A stretch of DNA of 64,000 nt from Oscillospiraceae bacterium (lineage in GTDB: Bacteria > Bacillota_A > Clostridia > Oscillospirales > Ruminococcaceae): NCBI GenBank assembly GCA_004558145.1, contig SFDQ01000002.1, positions 186,001-250,000 on the forward strand, given 5' to 3'. Below the pieces are notes generated by a model. That model saw nothing but the letters and a program-made list of their open reading frames with translations. It had not been told where the DNA came from and made no database searches. Position numbers and translations under genes: made by a program. Below are positions 51,926-60,679 of the stretch, piece by piece (the first letter of the stretch is position 1; each line of letters begins with the position of its first letter).

Positions 51926-53227
51926 ATGACGATGCAGACACAAAACTCCCGCGAGCCGGTGATCGAGATCACCGGGCTGAAAAAACAGTACCGCCTGGGC
52001 CAGATCGGCGGCGGCACCCTCACCGCCGACCTGCAGAGCTGGTGGGCACGGGTGCGGGGCAAAGAGGACCCCAACCTGCCCATCGGCACCGACACCCGCC
52101 TGTTCGGTCAGACCTTTATGGCGCTGAACGGCGTTGACCTGACGGTGTACAAGGGCGAGGCCCTGGGCATCATCGGCCGCAACGGCGCGGGCAAGTCCAC
52201 CCTTTTGAAGCTGCTCAGCCGCATCACCGCCCCCTCCGCGGGCGAGATGAAGATCAAGGGGCGGGTGGCCAGCATGCTGGAGGTGGGCACCGGCTTCAAC
52301 GGCGAGATGACCGGCCGGGAGAACATCTACATGAACGGCTCCATCCTGGGCATGACCAAGGCCGAGGTGGACGCGAAGCTGGACCAGATCATCGAATTCT
52401 CCGAGTGCGGCGAGTTCATCGACACCCCGGTGAAGCGCTATTCCAGCGGCATGTTCGTGAAGCTGGCCTTCGCGGTGGCCGCCCATCTGGACTCGGAGAT
52501 CATGGTGATGGACGAGGTGCTGGCGGTGGGCGACATGAAGTTCCAGCAGAAGTGCCTGGGCAAGATGAGCGACGTGGCCGGCCAGGAGGGCCGCACGGTG
52601 CTCTACGTCAGCCACAACATGAGCACCATCCGCCAGCTGTGCACCCGCTGCGTGGTGCTGGACAAGGGCCGGGTCATCTTTGACGGCGACGTGGAAGACG
52701 CCATCGCCGTCTACATGGAGACCACCGACGTGAACGTGGTCCACTATGAGCTGGAGGACCTGGGCCGCATGACCGCCAGCGCGGGCAAGCGCCTGCGCGT
52801 TTTGAGCCTTGATTTTGTGGGCAAGGAGAGCAGCGTCTTCGCCGCCGGCGAGCCGCTGACCGTGCGCATCCGCTGGCGGGCGGGCCAGAAGTTCGACGCG
52901 GTGAACATGAAGCTGAACATCCACTACCGGGATTCCAGCCCCGTGGGCATCAGCCACCCCGTCACCCTGGGGGCCGCCGAGCCGGGCCGGGTCTACACCA
53001 CCACCTTCACCTTCGACACCTCCATTTTGAGCGAGGGCCAGTACTTCTTCTATCTGGACGTGTTCGAGCGGGAGCTGGCAGGGGCCATCTGCCTGGACAA
53101 GCCCAACCAGGAATTCGCCTTTGAGATCACCAACACCGACCGCACCCTGCCCGAGTGGGCCGCCGGCTGGGGCCACATCCACTTCCCGCCGGTGAAAGTG
53201 CTGGAAATGGAGGAAACGGCGGAATGA
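51926..53227 (+). CDS. ABC polysaccharide exporter ATPase with C-terminal domain (Wzt/TagH type)
   Basis: 433 residues. Walker A GRNGAGKSTLLKLL near residue 82, YSSGMFVKLAFAVA signature, Walker B EIMVMDEVLAVGD. After about residue 275 a beta-rich domain of about 155 residues follows (TVRIRWRAGQKFDAV, TTFTFDTSILSEGQYF), like the cargo-reading domain of Wzt. In characterised Wzt this domain binds the modified end of the glycan before export. Starts 20 bases after the permease and overlaps the next gene by ATGA. Confidence 0.93.
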   Translation: MTMQTQNSREPVIEITGLKKQYRLGQIGGGTLTADLQSWWARVRGKEDPNLPIGTDTRLFGQTFMALNGVDLTVYKGEALGIIGRNGAGKSTLLKLLSRITAPSAGEMKIKGRVASMLEVGTGFNGEMTGRENIYMNGSILGMTKAEVDAKLDQIIEFSECGEFIDTPVKRYSSGMFVKLAFAVAAHLDSEIMVMDEVLAVGDMKFQQKCLGKMSDVAGQEGRTVLYVSHNMSTIRQLCTRCVVLDKGRVIFDGDVEDAIAVYMETTDVNVVHYELEDLGRMTASAGKRLRVLSLDFVGKESSVFAAGEPLTVRIRWRAGQKFDAVNMKLNIHYRDSSPVGISHPVTLGAAEPGRVYTTTFTFDTSILSEGQYFFYLDVFERELAGAICLDKPNQEFAFEITNTDRTLPEWAAGWGHIHFPPVKVLEMEETAE

Positions 53228-54228
53228 AGCCGGACCTGTACATCTGCCACACGGCCTATCAGGTGCTGGTGGAAGCCTGCCGCGCCTTCGAAGCCCCCTG
53301 CCCGCCCGCGCTGGTGCTGAGCGCCGCGCTGCCGGGGGCCGAAGCCCTGGCCGAACGCCTTCGCGCCACCGGCCTCTTCGCCGGGGTGCGGGTGTTCGAC
53401 GAGGAGAAATGCGGCAACGCCTTTCAAAAAGGCTTTTGGCGCACCCTTTTGCTCCAGCGCGTCATCGGCCGGCGCAACGTGGAGAAATACTACGGCTTTT
53501 CCCTGGACGGCGCGCAGTACCGGGACGTTTACATCCACAACGACTGGAGCGTGCTGGGGCGCTATCTGCAGGACAAGGGCCTTCGCTACATCCTCTGCGA
53601 GGACACCTTTGCCAGCACCTGCGCGAACAGCGGCCATCCCCTCATCCAGCAGCAGCGGGCGCTGCCTTGCTTTGCCCTGCGCCGTGCCTTCGGCTACGGC
53701 TACCTCTACTGGGGCGACTGGAAAAAGGTGAAGGCCATCGAGACCGAAAGCATCGAAAAGGCCACCGTGCCCTTTGCCAGAGAGCGGCTTTTGCAGCGCT
53801 GCCAGAAGGCGGCCTTTGCCGCCCTGACCAAAGAGCAGAAGGCCCTTTTGAGCTCTGTGTTCATCACCACGCCGCTGCCGGCGGACACCGCCGGGGCGGT
53901 GCTGTTTTTGACCCGGGATTTCGTCAGCGAAGGGCTGATGGACGAAGAGACCCAGCGGCGGATGTACAAAGCGGTGGCGGCAAAGCACTGTTCCGGCGGG
54001 CCGCTGTTCATCAAGGCCCACCCCCGGGACGCTTCGGACTATGCCGCCCTCTTCCCCGGCACGGTGGTGCTGGACAGGACCATGCCCAGCGAGGTGCTCA
54101 ACTTCGCCCTGCCCTTCCGCTTTGCGAAGGCGGTGACGGTGGAATCCACCGTCTTGAAGGCTTTTGAGGCCGCCGATGAAAAGGTCTCCCTCACGCTGGA
54201 CGAGGCGCTGGCTGAAGCCCGCGCGTGA
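53224..54228 (+). CDS. GT52-like (sialyltransferase-type) glycosyltransferase
   Basis: 334 residues. DLYICHTAYQVLVEAC at the start and LFIKAHPRDASDY with PSEVLNFALPFRFAKAVTVEST later are the pattern of GT52 and related bacterial CMP-sialic acid or CMP-Kdo transferases: an N-terminal TP-Q-like strand and a C-terminal HP motif. Its stop is followed by a CMP-sugar synthetase gene, which supports a CMP-activated donor. Overlap with the ATPase gene couples it to export. Family placement is by motif only. Confidence 0.65.
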   Translation: MKPDLYICHTAYQVLVEACRAFEAPCPPALVLSAALPGAEALAERLRATGLFAGVRVFDEEKCGNAFQKGFWRTLLLQRVIGRRNVEKYYGFSLDGAQYRDVYIHNDWSVLGRYLQDKGLRYILCEDTFASTCANSGHPLIQQQRALPCFALRRAFGYGYLYWGDWKKVKAIETESIEKATVPFARERLLQRCQKAAFAALTKEQKALLSSVFITTPLPADTAGAVLFLTRDFVSEGLMDEETQRRMYKAVAAKHCSGGPLFIKAHPRDASDYAALFPGTVVLDRTMPSEVLNFALPFRFAKAVTVESTVLKAFEAADEKVSLTLDEALAEARA

Positions 54229-54303
54229 AGTTTTTTGCCCGCTTTATGAAAGAACGAAGGCCTTCGGTTCGTTTTGATACCGGGGCGGAAAAGAGGTTTT
54301 TCC

Positions 54304-55038
54304 ATGAGAATTCTCGGCGTCATCCCCGCCCGCTACGCTTCCAGCCGTCTGCCGGGCAAGCCTCTGACTGACATTCTGGGCAAGCCGATGGTGTGGTGGG
54401 TGTACCAGGCGGCAAAGCAAAGCCCCCTGCTGAACGACCTGGTGGTGGCCACCGATGACGAGCGCATCCTGGCGGTGTGCAAAGAGTACGGCATGAACGC
54501 GGTGATGACCCGCGCCGATCACGACACCCCCACCTCCCGCATCCAGGAGGTGAGCTGCCTCATCCAAGCGGACCTCTACCTCCAGATCATGGGAGACGAG
54601 CCCCTCATCGACCCGAAGGCTTTTGAACTCATCCTGCCCAAAGAGCTGCCCGACGACCCATACTATGTGGCGGGCGTGACCAACCGCATGGAGCACCCGG
54701 CGGACGTGATCGACTTCTCCAACCAGAAGGTGGTCTGCAACGCCCGGCGGGAAATTTTGCTCATCAGCCGCAGCCCCATCCCCTACCCCAAGGGAACGGC
54801 GGATTTTGAATACGAAAAGATCACCGGCATCCAGCTGTTCAGCAAAAAGGCGCTGGATTTTTACGCCGCCACCCCGAAGAGCGCCCTGGAAAAGGCCGAG
54901 GAAAACGACCTGATGCGCTTCATCGAGAACGGCCACACCGTGCACGCGGTGCTCTCGCCCTATAAGACCGTGTCGGTGGACACGCCGAAAGACGTGGGCA
55001 TCGTGTGCGACGTGCTTCGTCAGCGGCAGAGCCGCTGA
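54304..55038 (+). CDS. kdsB: CMP-Kdo synthetase-like cytidylyltransferase
   Basis: 244 residues, the KdsB length. GVIPARYASSRLPGKPLTDI, QIMGDEPLIDP and VSVDTPKDV are the KdsB signatures for CTP and Kdo binding. It would form CMP-Kdo or a close 3-deoxy-ulosonate nucleotide. ATG 54304 with GAGG upstream. The 75-base gap before it holds only a short inverted repeat (GAACGAAGG region). Unusual in a presumed Gram-positive; NeuA-type CMP-sialate synthetase is less likely on motifs. Confidence 0.85.
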   Translation: MRILGVIPARYASSRLPGKPLTDILGKPMVWWVYQAAKQSPLLNDLVVATDDERILAVCKEYGMNAVMTRADHDTPTSRIQEVSCLIQADLYLQIMGDEPLIDPKAFELILPKELPDDPYYVAGVTNRMEHPADVIDFSNQKVVCNARREILLISRSPIPYPKGTADFEYEKITGIQLFSKKALDFYAATPKSALEKAEENDLMRFIENGHTVHAVLSPYKTVSVDTPKDVGIVCDVLRQRQSR

Positions 55039-55056
55039 CCTTATTTTCTCCGGCGC

Positions 55057-55085
55057 TTGCGGGCCGGAAACAGACCGCTTATAAC
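55057..55085 (+). promoter_or_regulatory. Possible promoter of the aldolase gene
   Basis: TTGCGG (55057-55062), 17 bases, TATAAC (55080-55085). A perfect small hairpin TGCCCC-ATTC-GGGGCA follows close before the ribosome site. Confidence 0.5.
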
Positions 55086-55144
55086 TTATGGCGCTTTGCG
55101 GCGCGCCTGAGTGCCCCATTCGGGGCAGAAAGGGAACTATCATT

Positions 55145-56698
55145 ATGTCTACCATCCGTTTGCTCGACTGCACCCTGCGGGACGGGGGCTATGTGAATGA
55201 CTGGAAATTCGGCTTTGAGAACATCCGCGACATCGTGGCCAGCCTTGTGAACGCCGGCACCGACATCGTGGAGGTGGGCTTTCTGCGCAATCTGGAGCCG
55301 GACATGGACCAGAGCCGCTGGAACACCGTGGCCGAACTGAAAAAGGTGCTGCCCGCCGACCGCAAGAACACCATGTTCTCCGGCATGGCGCTGCATAACT
55401 TCTACGACATCGACAAGCTGGAGCCCTGGGACGGCACTGGCATCGACATGATCCGGGTCACCTTCCACGACTACGACATCGAACAGGGCCTCGCCTTCTG
55501 CCGCAAGGCCCAGGACAAGGGCTACAAGATCAGCTGCAACCCCATCAACATCATGGGCTACTCCGACGCGGGCGTTCTGTGGCTGTGCGAACAGGTGAAC
55601 AAGCTGCACCCCTTCGCCTTCTCCATCGTGGACACCTTCGGCAGCATGCAGATGCAGGACCTGGAGCGCATCGTGCGTCTGGTGGACAACAACCTCGCCA
55701 AGGACATCGCCCTGGGCCTGCACCTGCACGAGAATCTGGCCCAGAGCTTCAGCCTTGCCCAGCGTTTCCTGGATATGCATCTGGTGGGCCGTGACGTCAC
55801 GGTGGACGCCAGCCTTCTGGGCATGGGCCGCACCCCCGGCAACCTGTGCATCGAGCTCATCGCCGACTACATGAACCGCAACTGCGGCAAAAACTACGAC
55901 ATCGACCGCATGCTGGACGCCATTCAGGAGCACATCCTGCCCATCAAGGAAAAGAGCCCCTGGGGCTACTCTCCGGCCTACTTCCTGTCGGCCAAGTACA
56001 ATCTGCACCGCAACTACGCCGAGCATTTTCTGGGCAAGGGCGACCTTTCCAACCGGGATATCAACCATCTGCTCAGCCGCATCGCCCCGGAAAAAAAGAC
56101 CGCCTTCGACGCGGCCTACGCCGACGAGCTGTACGCCTCTTACAAGGACAACCGCATCGACGACACGGCCGACCGCGCCCGTCTGGCCCAGGCGCTGGCG
56201 GGCCGCAAGGTGCTGTGCCTTGCCCCCGGCGGCACCCTGAGCACCCACCGCAAAGAGGTGGAGGAGTTCATCGCCCGGGAGACCCCGGTGGTCATCGCCG
56301 CCAACTTCGTGCCGGAGGACCTCAAGGCGGACTACGCCTTCTTCTCCAGCGGCAAGCGGTTCGACAAGTTCACCTCCCTGCCCTGCCCGGTGCTGTGCAC
56401 CTCCAACCTGGAGGGCAAGGCGGACTTCCGCCTGGACTACAACAGCTTGGCGGGCGCCTTCACCATGGGCGCCAACAGCCTCATCATGCTGCTGCGCCTT
56501 CTGGAGCAGCTGGGCGTGAAGGAAGTGGCGCTGGCGGGCGCGGACGGCTATGAGCCGGGCACCGAGAACTACTGCGACCCCCGCATGAAGAACCACACAC
56601 CCCGCGGCGCGGACTACAACCGGGCCATGACCGCGGCCATCGGCGGCTGCGGCCTTGCGGTGACCTTCGTCACCCCCAGCCACTACCAGAAAGGGTGA
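55145..56698 (+). CDS. HMGL-like (DRE-TIM) aldolase with C-terminal DUF115-like domain
   Basis: 517 residues. LLDCTLRDGGYVNDW is the DRE-TIM metallolyase motif and LGLHLHENLAQS supplies the metal His pair, as in 4-hydroxy-2-oxovalerate aldolase and homocitrate-type synthases. Residues about 1-320 are this barrel. Residues about 345-517 are a Rossmann-like domain (VLCLAPGGTLSTHRKEVEEF; VALAGADGYEPGTENY) resembling DUF115. By analogy it may join pyruvate to a sugar aldehyde to give a 3-deoxy-2-ulosonate, feeding KdsC and KdsB next door. The reaction is inferred. Confidence 0.75.
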   Translation: MSTIRLLDCTLRDGGYVNDWKFGFENIRDIVASLVNAGTDIVEVGFLRNLEPDMDQSRWNTVAELKKVLPADRKNTMFSGMALHNFYDIDKLEPWDGTGIDMIRVTFHDYDIEQGLAFCRKAQDKGYKISCNPINIMGYSDAGVLWLCEQVNKLHPFAFSIVDTFGSMQMQDLERIVRLVDNNLAKDIALGLHLHENLAQSFSLAQRFLDMHLVGRDVTVDASLLGMGRTPGNLCIELIADYMNRNCGKNYDIDRMLDAIQEHILPIKEKSPWGYSPAYFLSAKYNLHRNYAEHFLGKGDLSNRDINHLLSRIAPEKKTAFDAAYADELYASYKDNRIDDTADRARLAQALAGRKVLCLAPGGTLSTHRKEVEEFIARETPVVIAANFVPEDLKADYAFFSSGKRFDKFTSLPCPVLCTSNLEGKADFRLDYNSLAGAFTMGANSLIMLLRLLEQLGVKEVALAGADGYEPGTENYCDPRMKNHTPRGADYNRAMTAAIGGCGLAVTFVTPSHYQKG

Positions 56699-56702
56699 GC
56701 CG

Positions 56703-57215
56703 ATGAACGACATTCGACTGCTGGTGCTGGACGTGGACGGCACCCTCACCGACGGCGGTCTGTATTTGGACTCCACCGGGAACGAGACCAAAAAGTTCTC
56801 CGTGCGGGACGGCGCGGGCCTTTCCCTGGCCCGGGCGGCGGGCATCCAGGTGATGATCCTCACCGGGCGGGAGAGCGTGCCGGTGCGCCGCCGGGCGGAG
56901 GAGCTGCACCTGGACTTCTGCGTGCAGAACTGCAAGGACAAGGCCGCGTATCTGGCCGGCTTTTTGAAGGAACAGGGCTTTGCCAAAGACCAAGTGGCCT
57001 ATGTGGGCGACGACTGGAACGATCTGGCCGCCATGGACCTGGCAGGCTTTGTGGCCTGCCCCGCCGACGCGGACGAGCTTGTGCGCCGCCGGGCGGATTT
57101 TGTCAGCCCCCGCAAGGGGGGCGAAGGCGCGGTGCGGGACGCCGTGGTCTTTCTTCTGCGCCGCCAGGGCCGCTTTGAGGCGCTGGTGGAGCAGGTGTAC
57201 GGCGCGCGGGTCTGA
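56703..57215 (+). CDS. kdsC: KdsC-like HAD phosphatase
   Basis: 170 residues, a C0-type HAD without cap, like Kdo-8-phosphate phosphatase. VLDVDGTLTDGGLYL carries both catalytic Asp, KFSVRDGAGLSLARAAG and MILTGRES the substrate loop, and GDDWNDLAAM the third Asp motif. It would remove phosphate from an ulosonate phosphate before CMP activation. Four bases after the aldolase stop, so cotranslated. NeuB-linked or other KDN phosphatases share this fold. Confidence 0.85.
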   Translation: MNDIRLLVLDVDGTLTDGGLYLDSTGNETKKFSVRDGAGLSLARAAGIQVMILTGRESVPVRRRAEELHLDFCVQNCKDKAAYLAGFLKEQGFAKDQVAYVGDDWNDLAAMDLAGFVACPADADELVRRRADFVSPRKGGEGAVRDAVVFLLRRQGRFEALVEQVYGARV

Positions 57216-57250
57216 CCGCGCCGCCCACAAAACTGCCGGGAGGCAACGGG

Positions 57251-59542
57251 ATGCAGAATGTGCTGACATTTTTCAAAACACACAGGCGGGCGCTCACCGG
57301 CGCTCTGCTCTGCTTTTTCCTTTTCGCGGTGTTCGCCGCCGTCTGGCTGACCCACATCCGGGGCCAGGGCGACAAGAGCAGCAGCTGGGCCATCAACGAC
57401 CAGTTCCACAGCTTCGCCACCATCGAAGAGAAGATGGAGCAGCGCTTTTCCTGCGACCGGGACCTGCTGGCGCTGAGCCTTGTGCTTGCCGCTGAGGACA
57501 CGGAAACGCCTCCCGAAGGTGAGCTGGAGCTCATCCTCACCGACAGTGCCACCGGCGAGGAGCTGGCCCGCTCCACCGGCGACATGCGCTACATCTACAA
57601 CGGCTGGGACGCTTACTACACCACCCTGGGGCTGGACCGCTTTGTGGAGAACCCCGGCGAGGCGGTGGAGTACACCCTGACCCTCATTCCCCACTACACC
57701 GGCGAGGGCCGGCTGTGCGTGGGCTACGAGGAGGGCGGTATGCCCGCCGGCGTGTCTCTGACGGTGGACGGCGAGGAAGTGGACGGCACCGTGGCCCTGC
57801 TGGGCACCCAGGCCCGTGTGGGCGGCTTTCTGACCAAGTTCTACTGGGTCTTTGCGCTGGGCTGCATCGCCGCGGCGGGGCTGCTCTACTGGCTTTACTG
57901 CCGCCGCACGGTGCCGCTGCACCGCATGGTGTTCTGCGCGGTGCTGGTGCTGGGCTTCGCCTTCAACGTGCTGCTGCCCCCCTACGCCGCGCCGGACGAA
58001 AAATACCACATCAACCAGAGCTTCACTCTGGCCAGCACCCTCTATGACCCCCATCTTCCCGTGGCCAAAAGCCACATTCGGGACACCATCCGCCGCCCGT
58101 CGGACCAGGACGCCCTCATCCAGGTGGATGAGACCACCGTCTTCACCTGGCAGCACATCGCCAAGGTCATCGGGCGGCCCAACACCGACCCCACTTTCGC
58201 CACCCACACCTTTGACGAGTATCAGGTGGACAGCAGCTACACCCTCTACTGGATCAGCGGCTTCGGCGTGCTGATCGGCTACTGGCTGCATTTGGGCTTT
58301 GCCGCCACCCTCTATCTGGGGCGGCTGGCAAACCTGTTGTTCTTCGCCTTCCTGGCCGCCTGGGCGGTCAAGCGCACCCCGGTGGCAAAGCCCGCCTTTG
58401 CCGTGGCCGCCCTGCTGCCCATGACGCTGCATCTGGCGGCCTCTTACAGCCGGGATTCCAACCTTCTGGCCCTGTGCTTCTTCTTCTCCGCCCTGCTGCT
58501 GGACCTGGCCTTCGGCCCCCGGGAGCACATCGGCTGGAAACAGCTGGTGCTGCCGGTGGTGCTGGCGGTGCTCATCGTGCCCAGCAAAGTGGTGTATCTG
58601 CCGCTGGCCGGACTCATCCTGCTCATCCCCGCGGTGCGGCTGGGCCGCTTTGCCCGCTGGATCAAGGGCGGCTTTCTGGCCCTGTGCGCCGTGGCGTTCC
58701 TTTTGAACAGCGGCGCGGCGGGGGCCCTCGTGGGCTTCACCCAGACCAGCGGCACCGCCGCCGCGGGCGCGGCCAGCTTGATGGCCCAGGAACAGGCGGC
58801 GCAGGAGCCTGCGGCCCCTGAAACCGACGTGCAGAGCGCGGTACAGGCCTCTTCCGGCGAGGCGGCCCAGAGCGCCGCGCAGACTTCCGGCGGGGCTGAA
58901 AGCGCTTCGCAGGCGGCTGACCCGGCGGAGGAAGGCGCGGCAGCGGAGCCCTCTGCCAGCAGTTCCGCCGCCCAGCCGGCCTCGGAAACGGCGGGCAGCG
59001 CCTCCGAGCCCGCGGCCGCCAACAGCTTCTCCACCCAGGAGGACCTGACCTGCTTCACCCTGCCCTACATCCTCTCCCATCCGCTGGAGACCGCCGAGCT
59101 GTGCATCCGCTCGGTGGTGGAGGAGGGCGACCATTACCTGAGCACCCTTGTGGGCGGCACCCTGGGCTACTTCGGGCTGGACAAGCCCCTGGATCTGGCC
59201 TGGGGCTGGATCATCCTGCTCTACGGCCTGCTGGCGCTGGCCTGGCTGTGCCCGGAGGAGGGCGGGGCGATGCCCCCGGCCGCCCGCTGGGGCACGCTGT
59301 TCATCGCCCTTTGCTGCTGCGGCCTGGCGGTGCTGGGCTGCATCTCCTGGACCCCCACCTACTACGAGACCATCTACGGGTTCCAGGGGCGCTATTTCCT
59401 GCCTGTGCTGCCGCTGCTTTTGCTGGTGCGGCCCAAGGCGCTGTGCCTTGCCGGCGACTGCCGGCGCGGCATCGTGCTGGCGGCGGCGCTGGTGGACATC
59501 GGCGTGCTGTTAAACGTTTTCCTGGCCGTGGTGGCCCGATAA
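57251..59542 (+). CDS. DUF2142 membrane protein with low-complexity insert
   Basis: 763 residues. One N-terminal helix (about 17-36), an outside domain of about 155 residues, then some ten further membrane segments. PYAAPDEKYHINQSF near residue 240 is the PDE..H motif of DUF2142, a family of likely GT-C-type transferases using lipid-linked donors. Residues about 510-595 are an Ala/Ser/Glu/Gln-rich linker without known homology. Normal DUF2142 proteins are shorter and lack this. Likely adds a sugar outside the membrane. Confidence 0.8.
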   Translation: MQNVLTFFKTHRRALTGALLCFFLFAVFAAVWLTHIRGQGDKSSSWAINDQFHSFATIEEKMEQRFSCDRDLLALSLVLAAEDTETPPEGELELILTDSATGEELARSTGDMRYIYNGWDAYYTTLGLDRFVENPGEAVEYTLTLIPHYTGEGRLCVGYEEGGMPAGVSLTVDGEEVDGTVALLGTQARVGGFLTKFYWVFALGCIAAAGLLYWLYCRRTVPLHRMVFCAVLVLGFAFNVLLPPYAAPDEKYHINQSFTLASTLYDPHLPVAKSHIRDTIRRPSDQDALIQVDETTVFTWQHIAKVIGRPNTDPTFATHTFDEYQVDSSYTLYWISGFGVLIGYWLHLGFAATLYLGRLANLLFFAFLAAWAVKRTPVAKPAFAVAALLPMTLHLAASYSRDSNLLALCFFFSALLLDLAFGPREHIGWKQLVLPVVLAVLIVPSKVVYLPLAGLILLIPAVRLGRFARWIKGGFLALCAVAFLLNSGAAGALVGFTQTSGTAAAGAASLMAQEQAAQEPAAPETDVQSAVQASSGEAAQSAAQTSGGAESASQAADPAEEGAAAEPSASSSAAQPASETAGSASEPAAANSFSTQEDLTCFTLPYILSHPLETAELCIRSVVEEGDHYLSTLVGGTLGYFGLDKPLDLAWGWIILLYGLLALAWLCPEEGGAMPPAARWGTLFIALCCCGLAVLGCISWTPTYYETIYGFQGRYFLPVLPLLLLVRPKALCLAGDCRRGIVLAAALVDIGVLLNVFLAVVAR

Positions 59543-59563
59543 TATGGATTCGAGGACTTTTTT

Positions 59564-60655
59564 ATGGTTGATTTCAAAGCCGTGCCGGTGATCATTCCCA
59601 GCCTGGAACCGGACGAGCGCCTTCCCCTTCTGCTGGGCCAGATGAAAGAGGCGGGCATCGAGAACATCGTGCTGGTGGACGACGGCAGCGGCCCGGAATA
59701 CGCCCCCGTGTTCCGCCGGGCGGAGCAGGAATGGGGCTGCGTTGTGCTGCGCCACGCGGTGAACCTGGGCAAGGGGCGGGCCCTCAAGACCGCCTTCAAC
59801 TTCTGCCTGAACACCTGGCCGGACGCGCCCGGCGCCATCACCGCCGACTCCGACGGCCAGCATTCTCCCCAGGACATCCTGCGCTTCATGCAGGCCATGG
59901 CCGAGCACCCGGACAGCCTTCTGCTGGGCTGCCGCGACTTTGACGACGCGGGCGTGCCCTTCAAGAGCCGCTGGGGCAACAAGATCACCTGCTTCATGTT
60001 CCGGGCGCTGTGCGGCGTGTCGGTGAGCGACACCCAGACCGGCCTGCGGGGGGTGCCCACCTCCTTCATGAAGCGGCTGATGAACGTGCCGGGCGAGCGC
60101 TTTGAGTTCGAGAGCAACATGCTCATCGAGACCCGCGACCGCCTGCCCATTCTGGAACTGCCCATCCAGACCATCTACGATTCCAAGGAGAACCACACTT
60201 CCCACTTCCATCCCCTGCGGGACTCGGCGCGCATCTACGCCATCTTCGGCAAGTTTTTGTTCTCCAGCCTTTCCTCCAGCGTGCTGGACCTGGCGCTGTT
60301 CAGCCTGTTCCTTCTGCTGTCGGGCCTGTTCGTGGCCGAACCCAGCGGAACCGGCCGCATCCTGCTGGTGTTCGTCTGCACCGCCCTGGCGCGGCTGTTC
60401 TCCGCCAGCTACAACTACTACATGAACCACCGGGTGGTGTTCCACAGCCAGGCCGACCACAAGCGGGCGGCGGTGCGCTATGTGGTGCTGGCGGCGGCCC
60501 AGATGCTGGCCAGCGCGGGTCTGGTGAGCCTCATCACCTCCCTGCTGTGCCCTCCGGGCGGCTGGGAGATCGCCATCAAGGCGGTGGTGGACATCGTGCT
60601 CTTCTTCATCAGTTTCCAGATCCAGCGGGAATTCGTCTACAAGAAAACGGCCTGA
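59564..60655 (+). CDS. GT2-GtrA fusion protein
   Basis: 363 residues. Residues about 1-225 are a GT2 of the dolichyl-phosphate sugar synthase kind (VIIPSLEPDERLPLL, LVDDGSGPEY, ITADSDGQHS with the DSD motif). Residues about 228-355 hold four membrane helices of the GtrA type (FLFSSLSSSVLDLALFSLF; NYYMNHRVVF). Such fusions make and flip an undecaprenyl-phosphate sugar. It starts 21 bases after the DUF2142 gene, a likely user of that donor. Confidence 0.9.
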   Translation: MVDFKAVPVIIPSLEPDERLPLLLGQMKEAGIENIVLVDDGSGPEYAPVFRRAEQEWGCVVLRHAVNLGKGRALKTAFNFCLNTWPDAPGAITADSDGQHSPQDILRFMQAMAEHPDSLLLGCRDFDDAGVPFKSRWGNKITCFMFRALCGVSVSDTQTGLRGVPTSFMKRLMNVPGERFEFESNMLIETRDRLPILELPIQTIYDSKENHTSHFHPLRDSARIYAIFGKFLFSSLSSSVLDLALFSLFLLLSGLFVAEPSGTGRILLVFVCTALARLFSASYNYYMNHRVVFHSQADHKRAAVRYVVLAAAQMLASAGLVSLITSLLCPPGGWEIAIKAVVDIVLFFISFQIQREFVYKKTA

Positions 60656-60679
60656 CGGCCCAAAAGGAGGCGGGCGGCG

